Positions 45,345-53,849 of a stretch of DNA of 64,000 nucleotides are shown here, in pieces. Source of the DNA: an uncultured Paracoccaceae bacterium. Its GTDB lineage: Bacteria; Pseudomonadota; Alphaproteobacteria; Rhodobacterales; Rhodobacteraceae. Position numbers and translations under genes: made by a program. Position 1 is the stretch's first letter. Each line of letters begins with the position of its first letter. The stretch lies in assembly GCA_937924905.1 (NCBI GenBank), contig CALDUK010000009.1, positions 62,001 through 126,000 of the forward strand. Direction: 5' to 3'. The notes beneath the pieces are model-generated. The model had not been told where the DNA came from, made no database searches, and saw only the letters and a list, made by a program, of their open reading frames with translations.

Positions 45345-46823
45345 GTGTCGCCAAACAAACGAGGCCTGATTGCCGTTGCTGTCGTCGCGCTGTTCGCGGG
45401 CAGCATCTGGTATGCACAGCCAACCGGTGATGCACCGTCGGGCGAAATCGAAACGACCCAAATCGCAGCCGCCCCCAAGGCAGAAGAACCTGCAATACCG
45501 GTGGAACAAGCGCCCCAGGGCGACGTGGCAGACACAGGCACCGCCGAAGTCACCCCCGAAAGCGACGCATCCGATACCGCCGCCGAAAGCAATGTGGCGG
45601 AACCTGCCGACGAAGACACCGCCGTCACAGAAGAGACAACGCCAGAAGACACCGCTACAGACGCAAGTGAACCGGACGAGACAAACACGACCGCCAGTTT
45701 TGATGTCGTCCGCGTCGAAGCTGACGGGTCGTCTTTGTTCGCAGGTCAGGCCACCCCGGGGGCGACAATCCAGCTGATGCTTGACGGTCAGAACCTGGCC
45801 AAAGCGCAGGTCGGCCCGGACGGGAAATTCGCAATCTTTGCCGACGTTCCAGCGTCCGACACGCCACGCGTTTTGACTATGTCCGAAACAACGGCAGATG
45901 GCGCCTCGCGCGATGCGGCTGACGCGATCATTATTGCACCCGTCGAAGCACCGCCCGTCGCTGTGGCCGAAGCGCCTGCGGTGCCGCAAGCGACCGTTGT
46001 CCAACCCGTGGCCGCGCCCGAAGGTGGCGAAGACCCGGCCCTTGCCGCCCTGCCATCTGACACGCAAACCCCTGAAGGCGGGGTGACGACCAGTGGCGTC
46101 AGCGCGACCGACACGGAAACCACACTGAACCCTGAAAGCACGGAAACAGCCAGGGTGCCGACGGTCACGCAAGACACCGCCGACCGCACCGGCGTTGCAG
46201 AAGAAGACCCAGCCCCTTTGGCGGCAGCCGAAACGGCAGCGGTCACAACATCGCCCGCGCCCGCACCGCGCGCGCCTGCGGTCATTGTCGCCAATCAATC
46301 GGGCGTTCGCGTTATTCAGGACGCAGGCAATCAACCCGATGCGATGGCCAATGTTTCGATCGACGCGATCACCTATGATTCCGAAGGTGAAGTGGCGCTG
46401 TCCGGGCGGGGCATCGGCACATCCTCGGTCCGCGTCTATCTGGACAATCAGCCCCTGATTGACACGCCGGTTGGGCAAGATGGCCAATGGCGCGTTGATC
46501 TGCCCGAGGTCGACAAAGGCACCTATACCTTGCGCGTGGATGAGGTCGATGCAGATGGAACCGTGATCTCGCGCGCCGAAACACCGTTTTTGCGCGAAGA
46601 TGTGGCCGATATTCAGGCCCTGGGCACAAGTGCTGAAACCGCAGGCACAGCTGCGGCACCCGTGTCGCTGATCACTGTTCAGCCGGGCAATACCCTTTGG
46701 GGCATTGCCGATGAAAGATACGGGGACGGGTTTCTATATGTCCGCGTGTTCGAAGCGAACAACCAAGATATTCGCGACCCCGATCTGATCTACCCAGGCC
46801 AGATTTTCACCTTGCCCGACTAG
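45345..46823 (+). CDS. LysM-domain envelope protein with Ig-like repeats
   Basis: About 492 aa. An N-terminal membrane anchor (near residues 5-22) is followed by a long Ala/Glu/Thr/Pro-rich disordered linker, two Ig-like or BON-type repeats (VEADGSSLFAGQATPGATIQL and later ALSGRGIGTSSVRVYLDNQPL), and a C-terminal LysM domain (TVQPGNTLWGIADERYGDG ... YPGQIFTLPD) that binds peptidoglycan. The GTG at 45345 is preceded by GGGAG; an ATG at 45315 is also in frame and adds ten residues. It is probably anchored in the inner membrane and reaches the wall. Convergent with the ABC-F gene. Confidence 0.8.
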   Translation: MSPNKRGLIAVAVVALFAGSIWYAQPTGDAPSGEIETTQIAAAPKAEEPAIPVEQAPQGDVADTGTAEVTPESDASDTAAESNVAEPADEDTAVTEETTPEDTATDASEPDETNTTASFDVVRVEADGSSLFAGQATPGATIQLMLDGQNLAKAQVGPDGKFAIFADVPASDTPRVLTMSETTADGASRDAADAIIIAPVEAPPVAVAEAPAVPQATVVQPVAAPEGGEDPALAALPSDTQTPEGGVTTSGVSATDTETTLNPESTETARVPTVTQDTADRTGVAEEDPAPLAAAETAAVTTSPAPAPRAPAVIVANQSGVRVIQDAGNQPDAMANVSIDAITYDSEGEVALSGRGIGTSSVRVYLDNQPLIDTPVGQDGQWRVDLPEVDKGTYTLRVDEVDADGTVISRAETPFLREDVADIQALGTSAETAGTAAAPVSLITVQPGNTLWGIADERYGDGFLYVRVFEANNQDIRDPDLIYPGQIFTLPD

Positions 46824-46830
46824 GCTAGCG

Positions 46831-48672
46831 TCACCCGGCGGCTTCCAGTCGTTCCAACGCTTTCAACCAAAGCGCCTCGGCTCGTTCCAGACCGTCTTCG
46901 ACCTCGGCAAACTTCTTTTGCAACGCTTCCGCGTCGCGGGCGCGGCTTGCGTCATACATGGCCGGGTCCGCCATTTTTGCCGCCAGCGTTTCGCGAATTT
47001 GCGTCAGCTTGCCAACCCGTGCTTCGGCGGTCGACACCGCCCGTCGCAGCTCGGTCTTGTCGGCGCGCGATGCTTTGGGGGCTGTCGGTTTCGCCTTCGC
47101 GCTTTTCGGGGCAGGGCGTTCCAGCAACATATCGCGATAAGCGTTCAGCGTGTCGTCAAACGGCGCGACCCGCCCGTCCTTCACCAGCCACAACCGGTCG
47201 GCCACATGTTCCAAAAGGTGCATGTCATGGCTGACAAGAATGACCGCGCCCGAATAAGCGGTCAACGCTTCGATCAAGGCTTCGCGGCTTTCCATATCCA
47301 GATGGTTTGTCGGTTCGTCCAAAATCAACAGCTGCGGCGCATCATGGGTTGCCAGCAACAACGACAGCCGCGCCTTTTGCCCGCCGGACAGACGTGCGGT
47401 TACGGTATCGGCTTGATCTGCCGTCAGCCCAAAACCCGCCAGCCGGGCGCGCAACTTGGGTGGATGGGCCTCGGGCATGGCGCGGCGCAAATGTTCCAAT
47501 GGCGTTTCATCGGCGTGCAATTCTTCCAATTGATGCTGCGCGAAATAGCCGACCCGCAATTTGCGCGACCGGGTGATGCGCCCGCCCAAAGGTTCCAGCT
47601 TGCCGGCCAACAGCTTGGACAACGTTGATTTGCCTTCACCGTTCTTGCCCAGCAGGGCGATCCGGTCATCCTGATCAATCCGCAGCGTCAGCTTGTTCAG
47701 AACCGCAGTGCCATCATAGCCGACGCTGGCACTTTCCAGGTTCACAATCGGCGGCGACAGTTCTTCAGGTTCGGGAAAAGTGAATTTCCGCAGCTGCGCT
47801 TCTTGCGGCGTCGTAATCGGCTGCATCTTGGCAATCATCTTCAGACGCGACTGTGCCTGCACCGCTTTCGATGCCTTGTACCGGAAACGGTCCACAAACG
47901 ATTGCAAATGCGCCCGCCGTGCATCCTGTTTCTTTGCCTCGGCATCCGCGACGGCCAGCCGTGCAGCGCGGGTTTCAGCGAATGTGTCGTATCTCCCAGT
48001 GTACAGCGTCAGCCGCCGGTCTTCGAGATGCAGGATCGAGGTCACCGACCGGTTCAGCAAGCCCCTGTCATGGCTGATGGTGATCGTCGTGTAAGGGTAT
48101 CTGGCAAGATAAGCCTCAAGCCAAAGCGCGCCTTCCAGATCCAGATAGTTGGTCGGTTCGTCCAAAAGCAAAAGATCAGGCGCGGAAAAAAGAACACCGG
48201 CCAGCGCAACCCGCATGCGCCAACCGCCCGAGAACGCCGAACAGGGCTGGGCTTGATCGGCTTCGGAAAAGCCCAGACCTTTCAGAATGGACGCAGCACG
48301 GGCTTCGGCAGACCAGGCGTCGATATCGGCAAGCCGGGTTTGGATTTCACCAATCCGCGCCGGATCGGTCGCGGTGTCCGCTTCGGCCAACAATGCGGCG
48401 CGTTCGCTGTCGGCCTCCAGCACCGTATCGACCAGCGACACGTTCGAGCCCGGCACTTCCTGCGCCACGCCGCCAATCCGCGCCCCGCGATTGATGGCAA
48501 TATTGCCGCCTTCCAGCGACAGCTCGCCCCGGATCAGGCGGAAAAGCGTGGTCTTGCCCGTGCCGTTGCGGCCCACGAACCCGACCTTGTGCCCATCAGG
48601 CACAATTGCCGAGGCGCCCTCGAACAAGGGGCGGCCTTCCATTGAAAAACGTATGTCATCGATCCGAAGCAT
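46831..48672 (-). CDS. ABC-F family ATPase (YheS/Uup type)
   Basis: 613-aa soluble protein with two ABC domains and no membrane segment. The first has Walker A GRNGTGKT (34-41) and LLLLDEPTNYLD, the second GKNGEGKS and LLILDEPTNHLD; both have signature motifs (SGGW, LSGGQKARLSLLL). The interdomain linker (RRAHLQSFVDRFRYKASKA) and a C-terminal coiled coil fit the YheS/Uup subgroup. ABC-F proteins act on ribosomes, easing stalled translation. Separated from the upstream iron-binding protein by a terminator. Confidence 0.88.
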   Translation of the reverse strand: MLRIDDIRFSMEGRPLFEGASAIVPDGHKVGFVGRNGTGKTTLFRLIRGELSLEGGNIAINRGARIGGVAQEVPGSNVSLVDTVLEADSERAALLAEADTATDPARIGEIQTRLADIDAWSAEARAASILKGLGFSEADQAQPCSAFSGGWRMRVALAGVLFSAPDLLLLDEPTNYLDLEGALWLEAYLARYPYTTITISHDRGLLNRSVTSILHLEDRRLTLYTGRYDTFAETRAARLAVADAEAKKQDARRAHLQSFVDRFRYKASKAVQAQSRLKMIAKMQPITTPQEAQLRKFTFPEPEELSPPIVNLESASVGYDGTAVLNKLTLRIDQDDRIALLGKNGEGKSTLSKLLAGKLEPLGGRITRSRKLRVGYFAQHQLEELHADETPLEHLRRAMPEAHPPKLRARLAGFGLTADQADTVTARLSGGQKARLSLLLATHDAPQLLILDEPTNHLDMESREALIEALTAYSGAVILVSHDMHLLEHVADRLWLVKDGRVAPFDDTLNAYRDMLLERPAPKSAKAKPTAPKASRADKTELRRAVSTAEARVGKLTQIRETLAAKMADPAMYDASRARDAEALQKKFAEVEDGLERAEALWLKALERLEAAG

Positions 48673-48721
48673 AGCCCCGGCCTAACAAGATCGCGCGCCG
48701 CCGGAAAGCCCGGTTTGCAAA

Positions 48722-48748
48722 CGAAAACGGCCGGGCAGGGGCCCGACC
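48722..48748 (-). terminator. Rho-independent terminator of the iron-binding protein gene
   Basis: On the minus strand GGTCGGGC pairs with GCCCGGCC (one wobble, plus-strand 48729-48748) around a CCCT loop and is followed by GTTTTCGT. It lies 24 bp after the stop codon of the binding-protein gene. Confidence 0.75.
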
Positions 48749-48771
48749 ATCCTGGTGTTCTGGGAACGGGG

Positions 48772-49797
48772 TTACTGCCAACCGACTTCGTTAAAGATCT
48801 GCTGCGCCATCGGCACGTTTTTTGCGACTTTCGACAGGTTCACCGCATCGGGTCGGAACAGTCCAAGGGCCGCAACCGACGGTGACAGCGCAACACCCGG
48901 CACGGCTGGATATTCGTCATTGCCCGCGCTGAAATACTGCTGCGCCTGATCACTGGCGAGGTATTCAAGAAACTTGATCGCGTTCTCTTTGTTCGGCGCA
49001 TTGGCCGCGAGGCCTCCGCCTGACAGGTTCATATGCGCGCCTTCCATGTCCTGAGACGGAAAGACCCAGCCGATGGACGCACGTTCGTCCTCGGACAAGC
49101 CATCAACGTCGCGGCGAATGGCACGCGCGAAATAATAGGTGTTCGAGATGGAAATCAGACACTCGCCTGACACCAGGCCCCGCAACTGGTCCGTATCGCC
49201 GCCCTGTGGCTTGCGCGCAAAATTCTTCACCACACCCGCGGCCCAATCTTTGGCGGCAGCTTCACCGTGGTTCTCGATCACCGCCGACAAAAGCGTCTGC
49301 GAATACACATTGGTCGATGACCGGTGGCAGACCATGCCGTCATAGGCCGGATCGGCCAGATCCAAATACGATGCGGGCGGCGTTTCAACCTGATCCTTGT
49401 TGTAAAAGATGATGCGCGCGCGTTGCGAAAACCCGAACCACTGGTTGTCGCTGTCTTGCAGATAAGCCGGGATGCGCGTCTCCAGCAGATCGCTGTCAAC
49501 CGATTGCAAAACGCCGGCCGCTTTCGCCCGTTCCAGACGCGACGTGTCAACGGTCAGCAGAATATCGGCGGGGCTGTTTTTGCCCTCGGCCTCCATCCGT
49601 GCAATCAACTCGTCGGCTTTGCCTTCGATCCGATTGATCGTGATGCCAGTCTGTGCTTCGAAATCGGAATAAAGCCGTTCGTCGGTGTCATAATGGCGCG
49701 AGGAATAGAGGTTCAGCGAACCTTCGGCCAGCACATCGCTTGCCAAAAGGCTGCCAACGGCTGCGGCCAGGATTGTTGCGTTTCTGCTTCGGTTCAT
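48772..49797 (-). CDS. Fe(III) ABC transporter substrate-binding protein (FbpA/FutA type)
   Basis: 341-aa periplasmic protein. A signal peptide ends near VLA-EG (24/25). LNLYSSRHYDTDERLYSDFEAQTGI and a paired Tyr motif NTYYFAR (likely iron ligands) identify the FbpA/FutA class. No permease or ATPase gene is adjacent, so the transporter core must be encoded elsewhere. A palindrome in the short upstream gap suggests regulated expression, perhaps by iron. The ATG at 49797 is chosen to give a proper signal peptide. Confidence 0.88.
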   Translation of the reverse strand: MNRSRNATILAAAVGSLLASDVLAEGSLNLYSSRHYDTDERLYSDFEAQTGITINRIEGKADELIARMEAEGKNSPADILLTVDTSRLERAKAAGVLQSVDSDLLETRIPAYLQDSDNQWFGFSQRARIIFYNKDQVETPPASYLDLADPAYDGMVCHRSSTNVYSQTLLSAVIENHGEAAAKDWAAGVVKNFARKPQGGDTDQLRGLVSGECLISISNTYYFARAIRRDVDGLSEDERASIGWVFPSQDMEGAHMNLSGGGLAANAPNKENAIKFLEYLASDQAQQYFSAGNDEYPAVPGVALSPSVAALGLFRPDAVNLSKVAKNVPMAQQIFNEVGWQ

Positions 49798-49846
49798 TGG
49801 GGCGTGTCCTGTTGGATAATGTCTTACTAATTTTGTCAACTACAGG

Positions 49847-49864
49847 TGTCAGACAATTCTGACA
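49847..49864. promoter_or_regulatory. Inverted repeat upstream of the iron-binding protein gene
   Basis: TGTCAG and CTGACA flank the 6-base spacer ACAATT, forming an 18-bp inverted repeat 49 bp before the start codon. A minus-strand TTGACA box (49834-49839) lies next to it. Further TGTC-like half sites occur on both sides. Candidate operator, possibly iron-responsive; not a match I can assign to a named regulator. Confidence 0.4.
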
Positions 49865-49909
49865 AGAGTATCCGACAAAAATAATCAGAAATTATCGTGG
49901 TGCCACCGA

Positions 49910-52324
49910 TCAAGGCCTTCCCCGCATCGCCTTGCCGGCCGGATCATAAGGGGACGCGTCGATAACCCGTGCCGCGCGTTCCTGACCAACGACATGCACC
50001 GTCAGATCGGTGCCTGTGGCGGTCAGGTCGTGATTGATCATCGCCATGGCCAGCGATTTGCCCGTTGTATGCCCAAACCCGCCCGAGCTGACGAAACCCA
50101 CGCGATGGCCACCGGACCAAACGGGTTCATACCCGCTGGCATCCGCGCCAGCGGCGTCAATTTCCAACGTAACGATCTTTTGCGCAGGCCCATTGCCATC
50201 GCGTTCGGCCAAGGCCGCTGCACGTCCGACAAAGTCTCCTTTGTCCCAGTCAATCCAGCGATCCATGCCGGTCTGTCCGGGGGTATAAGCTTGCGTAAAC
50301 TCGGCCGACCAAATGCCAAAACTTTTTTCCAGCCGCAGCGAAAGCATCGCATTGAACCCGATTTCTCGCATCCCCAAGTTAGCGCCTGCGGCCAGCAAGG
50401 TTTCGCGCAAGGTGACCTGTTCCGCCGCAGAACAGTTGATCTCATAACCCAGCTCACCCGTCACCGACAGCCGCCCGACCCGTGCGCGGATCATCCCGAT
50501 GTCGAACATCCCACAACCCATGAACGGCAAATCGCCAATCGGGCCATCGGTCAGGGTCTCCAGCACGTTCAGACTGTTTGGCCCTGAAAGCGACATGCCC
50601 ACGATCCCGTCCGAGATATCGGCGACACGCGTGTTCTCGCCCGGATGATCGTTAAACCACCGCATGTGCCATTCGCGCAGATAATAGCTGCCCATAATCC
50701 ACCAGGTGCCATCGCCCCAGTTAAAAACGGTCAGATCCCCTTTCAGTTTGCCTTCGGGGCTTAACATCGGGGCCAGTCGCGCCCGACCCGGCGCGGGCAG
50801 GGCAGAGGCCATAATGGTGTTCAACCATGCCTCGGCCCCATCGCCGGTGACCTCGAACCGCGAAAACCCCGCGATATCCAACAGCCCGACCGCCGCCCGT
50901 GTTGCGTGGCATTCCTCGGCGACGATGTCGAAAGCGTTCGACCGCTTCAGCGTCGGCGTTTCGACAAAATCTTCGGACGGCGCGAAATACAATGGCACTT
51001 CCAGCCCCCAGGACACCCCCCAACGACAGCCCGCCGCCGTCATCGCGTCATAGGCAGGCGCTTTCTTCAAAGGCCGCCCGGCGGGCAACTGTTCGTTCGG
51101 ATAGGTCATTACGAAGCGGCGCGAATAGAACTGGCCTGTTGTTTCCTTGATGTATTGCTTGTTCTCGGCAAACGGACCAAAGCGCGCGATATCCATGCCA
51201 AAAACATCCGCCTCGGGTTCGCCGTGGATAATCCACTCGGCCAGCGATTTGCCGACCCCGCCGCCTTGCAGGAAACCCGCCATCACGCCGCAAGCGCACC
51301 AATAGCCGGGTTTGCCGCGCACCGGGCCGACAAGCGGGTTGCCATCGGGCGCAAAGGTGAAAGCCCCGTTGACCCAGGTTTTCACACCCACCTCTTGCAA
51401 GGCCGGATAGCGTTCGAACCCCAGGGTCAATTCCTTTTCGATCCGGTCCGTGTCTTCCTGCTGCAATTCAAATCCGTATTCCCAGGGTGCCCCGTCCATC
51501 ATCCAGTGTTGATGGTCAATCTCGTATATGCCCAGAAGAATGCCGTTCTGATCCTGCCGCATATAGGTAAAGCCTTCCAAGTCCACCGTCATGGGAACCT
51601 CAAAGTCAATCTCCTCCAATTGCGGGATGGTGTCTGAAATCAGATAGTGATGGTTCAATGGCGATACGGGCAATTCGATACCCGCCATCCGCCCCACCTG
51701 CTTGGCCCACAACCCGGCGGCATTGACGACATGTTCGGTATGGATCGTGCCTTGTTCCGTCACCACGTCCCAGCCACCCCCGCGCGGGTGCAGTTCCAGA
51801 ACCCGGTTGTGTTCAATGACCTCGGCTCCGCGTTTCTTGGCCGCGCCAGCATAGGCATGCACCGTGCCTGTCGTGTCGATATACCCTTCGCGGTCGGCCC
51901 ACATGCCGCCCAGAATGCCATCGGTCGACATGATCGGGCAAAGCGCGCCCGCTTCTTCGGGTGTCACCAACCGACAGTCTTCAATGCCGATGGATTGAAA
52001 CGTGCGATAGGCAGCCTGCAACCATTCCCAGCGATCCGGCGTGCCCGCCAGGGTCAGACCACCGGTCATGTGCAGGTTGATGTCTTGACCGGATTCGTCC
52101 TGGATTTCGCTGAGCAGGTCTATGGTATAGGCCTGAAGCGCGGCAATATTCGGGTCCGCATTCAGCGCATGGATGCCGCCGGCCGCATGCCAGCTGGATC
52201 CGGCAGTCAATACACTGCGTTCGATCAGGCAAACATCACGCCAGCCAAATTTAGCCAGATGGTACAGAACCGACGCGCCGACAACGCCGCCCCCGATCAC
52301 AACAACGCGGTAATTGGATTTCAT
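49910..52324 (-). CDS. Dimethylglycine/sarcosine dehydrogenase-like flavoprotein
   Basis: 804 aa: FAD-binding oxidoreductase half (GGGVVGASVLYHLA near the start), FAO-type middle (about 380-435) and GcvT-type folate-binding C-terminal half (from about 440). His46 in GSSWHAAGG fits the covalent FAD-histidine of dimethylglycine dehydrogenase. It would demethylate dimethylglycine or sarcosine, passing formaldehyde to tetrahydrofolate. Substrate is not certain from sequence alone; betaine-pathway partners elsewhere in the window favour dimethylglycine. It has a likely operator 36 bp upstream. Confidence 0.85.
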   Translation of the reverse strand: MKSNYRVVVIGGGVVGASVLYHLAKFGWRDVCLIERSVLTAGSSWHAAGGIHALNADPNIAALQAYTIDLLSEIQDESGQDINLHMTGGLTLAGTPDRWEWLQAAYRTFQSIGIEDCRLVTPEEAGALCPIMSTDGILGGMWADREGYIDTTGTVHAYAGAAKKRGAEVIEHNRVLELHPRGGGWDVVTEQGTIHTEHVVNAAGLWAKQVGRMAGIELPVSPLNHHYLISDTIPQLEEIDFEVPMTVDLEGFTYMRQDQNGILLGIYEIDHQHWMMDGAPWEYGFELQQEDTDRIEKELTLGFERYPALQEVGVKTWVNGAFTFAPDGNPLVGPVRGKPGYWCACGVMAGFLQGGGVGKSLAEWIIHGEPEADVFGMDIARFGPFAENKQYIKETTGQFYSRRFVMTYPNEQLPAGRPLKKAPAYDAMTAAGCRWGVSWGLEVPLYFAPSEDFVETPTLKRSNAFDIVAEECHATRAAVGLLDIAGFSRFEVTGDGAEAWLNTIMASALPAPGRARLAPMLSPEGKLKGDLTVFNWGDGTWWIMGSYYLREWHMRWFNDHPGENTRVADISDGIVGMSLSGPNSLNVLETLTDGPIGDLPFMGCGMFDIGMIRARVGRLSVTGELGYEINCSAAEQVTLRETLLAAGANLGMREIGFNAMLSLRLEKSFGIWSAEFTQAYTPGQTGMDRWIDWDKGDFVGRAAALAERDGNGPAQKIVTLEIDAAGADASGYEPVWSGGHRVGFVSSGGFGHTTGKSLAMAMINHDLTATGTDLTVHVVGQERAARVIDASPYDPAGKAMRGRP

Positions 52325-52359
52325 CCGAAGCTCTCCTGACGCTGCGCCTTTGCGGGCGA

Positions 52360-52379
52360 ATTGGACCTATATGTCCAAT
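52360..52379. promoter_or_regulatory. Palindromic operator candidate upstream of the dehydrogenase gene
   Basis: Arms ATTGGAC and GTCCAAT are perfect inverted repeats around the 6-base spacer CTATAT. The site lies 35-55 bp upstream of the start codon of the gene at 49910-52324, in the position of a core promoter. The inverted GGAC/GTCC half sites resemble those of GntR-family regulators, but no such gene is adjacent. Confidence 0.5.
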
Positions 52380-52437
52380 ACAGCGACAGAATTATCCGCA
52401 AAAGCCCCGAGACGTCACGCCAGTCGCCCCCCGCGAC

Positions 52438-53205
52438 CTAGCTGCGCAAATTGTCCATCCAGCCCAGCGTCGCATCGGTATCCCCGCCCGGCTTGTATTC
52501 AGCCCCCAACGGTTGGCCCCAGCCAAGCGCATCAATTTCGGCAAACAATTCGGCATAATCCAGGTTGCCCTGATCCGGCGCCGCGCGATCCGGCACAGAG
52601 GCAAATTGCACATGGCCTACATAGGGCAAGACGGTCTTTAAACAGCCCGCAACATCGCCTTCGGTCCGTCCGACGTGATAACAATCAAACATCAGCTTTA
52701 CGTTCGACGCGCCCAGCTGATCAATCACGTCGCAGGCCTGGCGGGTGTTCTTCAGAAAATAACCCGGCGCATCAAACGCGTTCAGCGGTTCGATCAAAAT
52801 GCCAATCCCGTCGGTTTTGGCGGCGTTTGACGCATAGGCCAGATTGTCCAGAAACACCGCCCCGGCCGCGTCGCCTTCGGCGCGGCCTGCCATAACATGC
52901 ACGTTCCGCGCGCCAATCGCAGCCGCATAGGCCAGCGCTTCGTCAATCGCAGCCCGTGCCTCGGCCTCGCGGCCTGGCAGGGCCGACAACCCGTTCTCGC
53001 CCGCGGCCACATCGCCCCGGCGTGTGTTCAAGCCCAACATCGGCAGCTTGGTTTCACCCAAAGCCGCCACAACCGCCGTCCGGTCTTCGTCATAAGGCCA
53101 GTGACATTCGACCGCGTCAAACCCGGCCTGTTTGGCCGCGCGGATAGCCTCGGGCAACGACCGGTCTGTCCAGAGAAACCCCAAATTCGCCGAAAACCGT
53201 CTCAT
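52438..53205 (-). CDS. otnI: 2-oxo-tetronate isomerase OtnI (hydroxypyruvate isomerase family)
   Basis: 255-aa TIM-barrel isomerase. It starts MRRFSANLGFLW, close to OtnI/Hyi proteins. Metal ligands fit Glu139 (ILIEPLNAF), Asp174 (LMFDCYHV) and Glu236. In the C4 acid-sugar pathway it converts 2-oxo-tetronate to 3-oxo-tetronate before phosphorylation by OtnK. The ATG overlaps the otnC stop (ATGA), so the genes are translationally coupled; a GTG at 53214 is less likely. It is the last gene of the four-gene set. Confidence 0.85.
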   Translation of the reverse strand: MRRFSANLGFLWTDRSLPEAIRAAKQAGFDAVECHWPYDEDRTAVVAALGETKLPMLGLNTRRGDVAAGENGLSALPGREAEARAAIDEALAYAAAIGARNVHVMAGRAEGDAAGAVFLDNLAYASNAAKTDGIGILIEPLNAFDAPGYFLKNTRQACDVIDQLGASNVKLMFDCYHVGRTEGDVAGCLKTVLPYVGHVQFASVPDRAAPDQGNLDYAELFAEIDALGWGQPLGAEYKPGGDTDATLGWMDNLRS

Positions 53206-53849
53206 CCGTCCCACTCCACGTTAAACGCCTGCACCACGCGGGCCAGTTGATCGGCCTGCAAAAACCGAGCCTCTATCCCGCGCAACATCAGAGCCAGTTT
53301 CGAGGTTTCCTCAAGCTCTTCAATCGCATTGCATGCTGCTTCCACATCTTTGCTGGCAACAACCGGGCCGTGATTGGCCAGCATCACCGCACTGCGCTTG
53401 CCTGCCAAGCCGCGAATGGCGTCACCCATCGCCGGATCGCCGGGCAAAAAGAACGGCAACAGCTTCACGCGCCCCAGTTTCATCACGGCATAGGGCGTGG
53501 CCGGGGGCAGAAAATCATCCTCATCCACCTCGGGCACCATGGACAGCGCCACCGAATGACAACTGTGCAAATGCACCACCGCACCCGCCGTCCCGCGGGT
53601 TTCGTAAAACGCGGTATGCAGCGGCATTTCCTTGGTCGGCGCATCCCCGTCCAGAAACACCCCCTGGGCATCGAACCGGCTTAAACGGCCCGGATCCAAA
53701 CGTCCAAAACTGGTGCCGGTGGGCGAGACCAGCAAACCGCCATCCGCTGTCCGGGCCGAGATATTGCCGGTGCTGCCATGGGTATACCCCCGGTCGAACA
53801 ACGACTTTGCCAGCAGGCACATCTGTTCTCGAAGGGCTGTGTCGGTCAT
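53202..53849 (-). CDS. otnC: 3-oxo-tetronate 4-phosphate decarboxylase OtnC (class II aldolase family)
   Basis: 215-aa zinc-dependent class II aldolase/adducin-fold enzyme. The expected zinc/catalytic residues are Glu74 (KEMPLH), His93 and His95 (VHLHSCHS) and His160 (MLANHGPV). The family decarboxylates 3-oxo-tetronate 4-phosphate to dihydroxyacetone phosphate. Start and stop overlap both neighbours by 4 bp. Alternative family roles (fuculose phosphate aldolase) are unlikely beside otnK. Confidence 0.87.
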   Translation of the reverse strand: MTDTALREQMCLLAKSLFDRGYTHGSTGNISARTADGGLLVSPTGTSFGRLDPGRLSRFDAQGVFLDGDAPTKEMPLHTAFYETRGTAGAVVHLHSCHSVALSMVPEVDEDDFLPPATPYAVMKLGRVKLLPFFLPGDPAMGDAIRGLAGKRSAVMLANHGPVVASKDVEAACNAIEELEETSKLALMLRGIEARFLQADQLARVVQAFNVEWDG

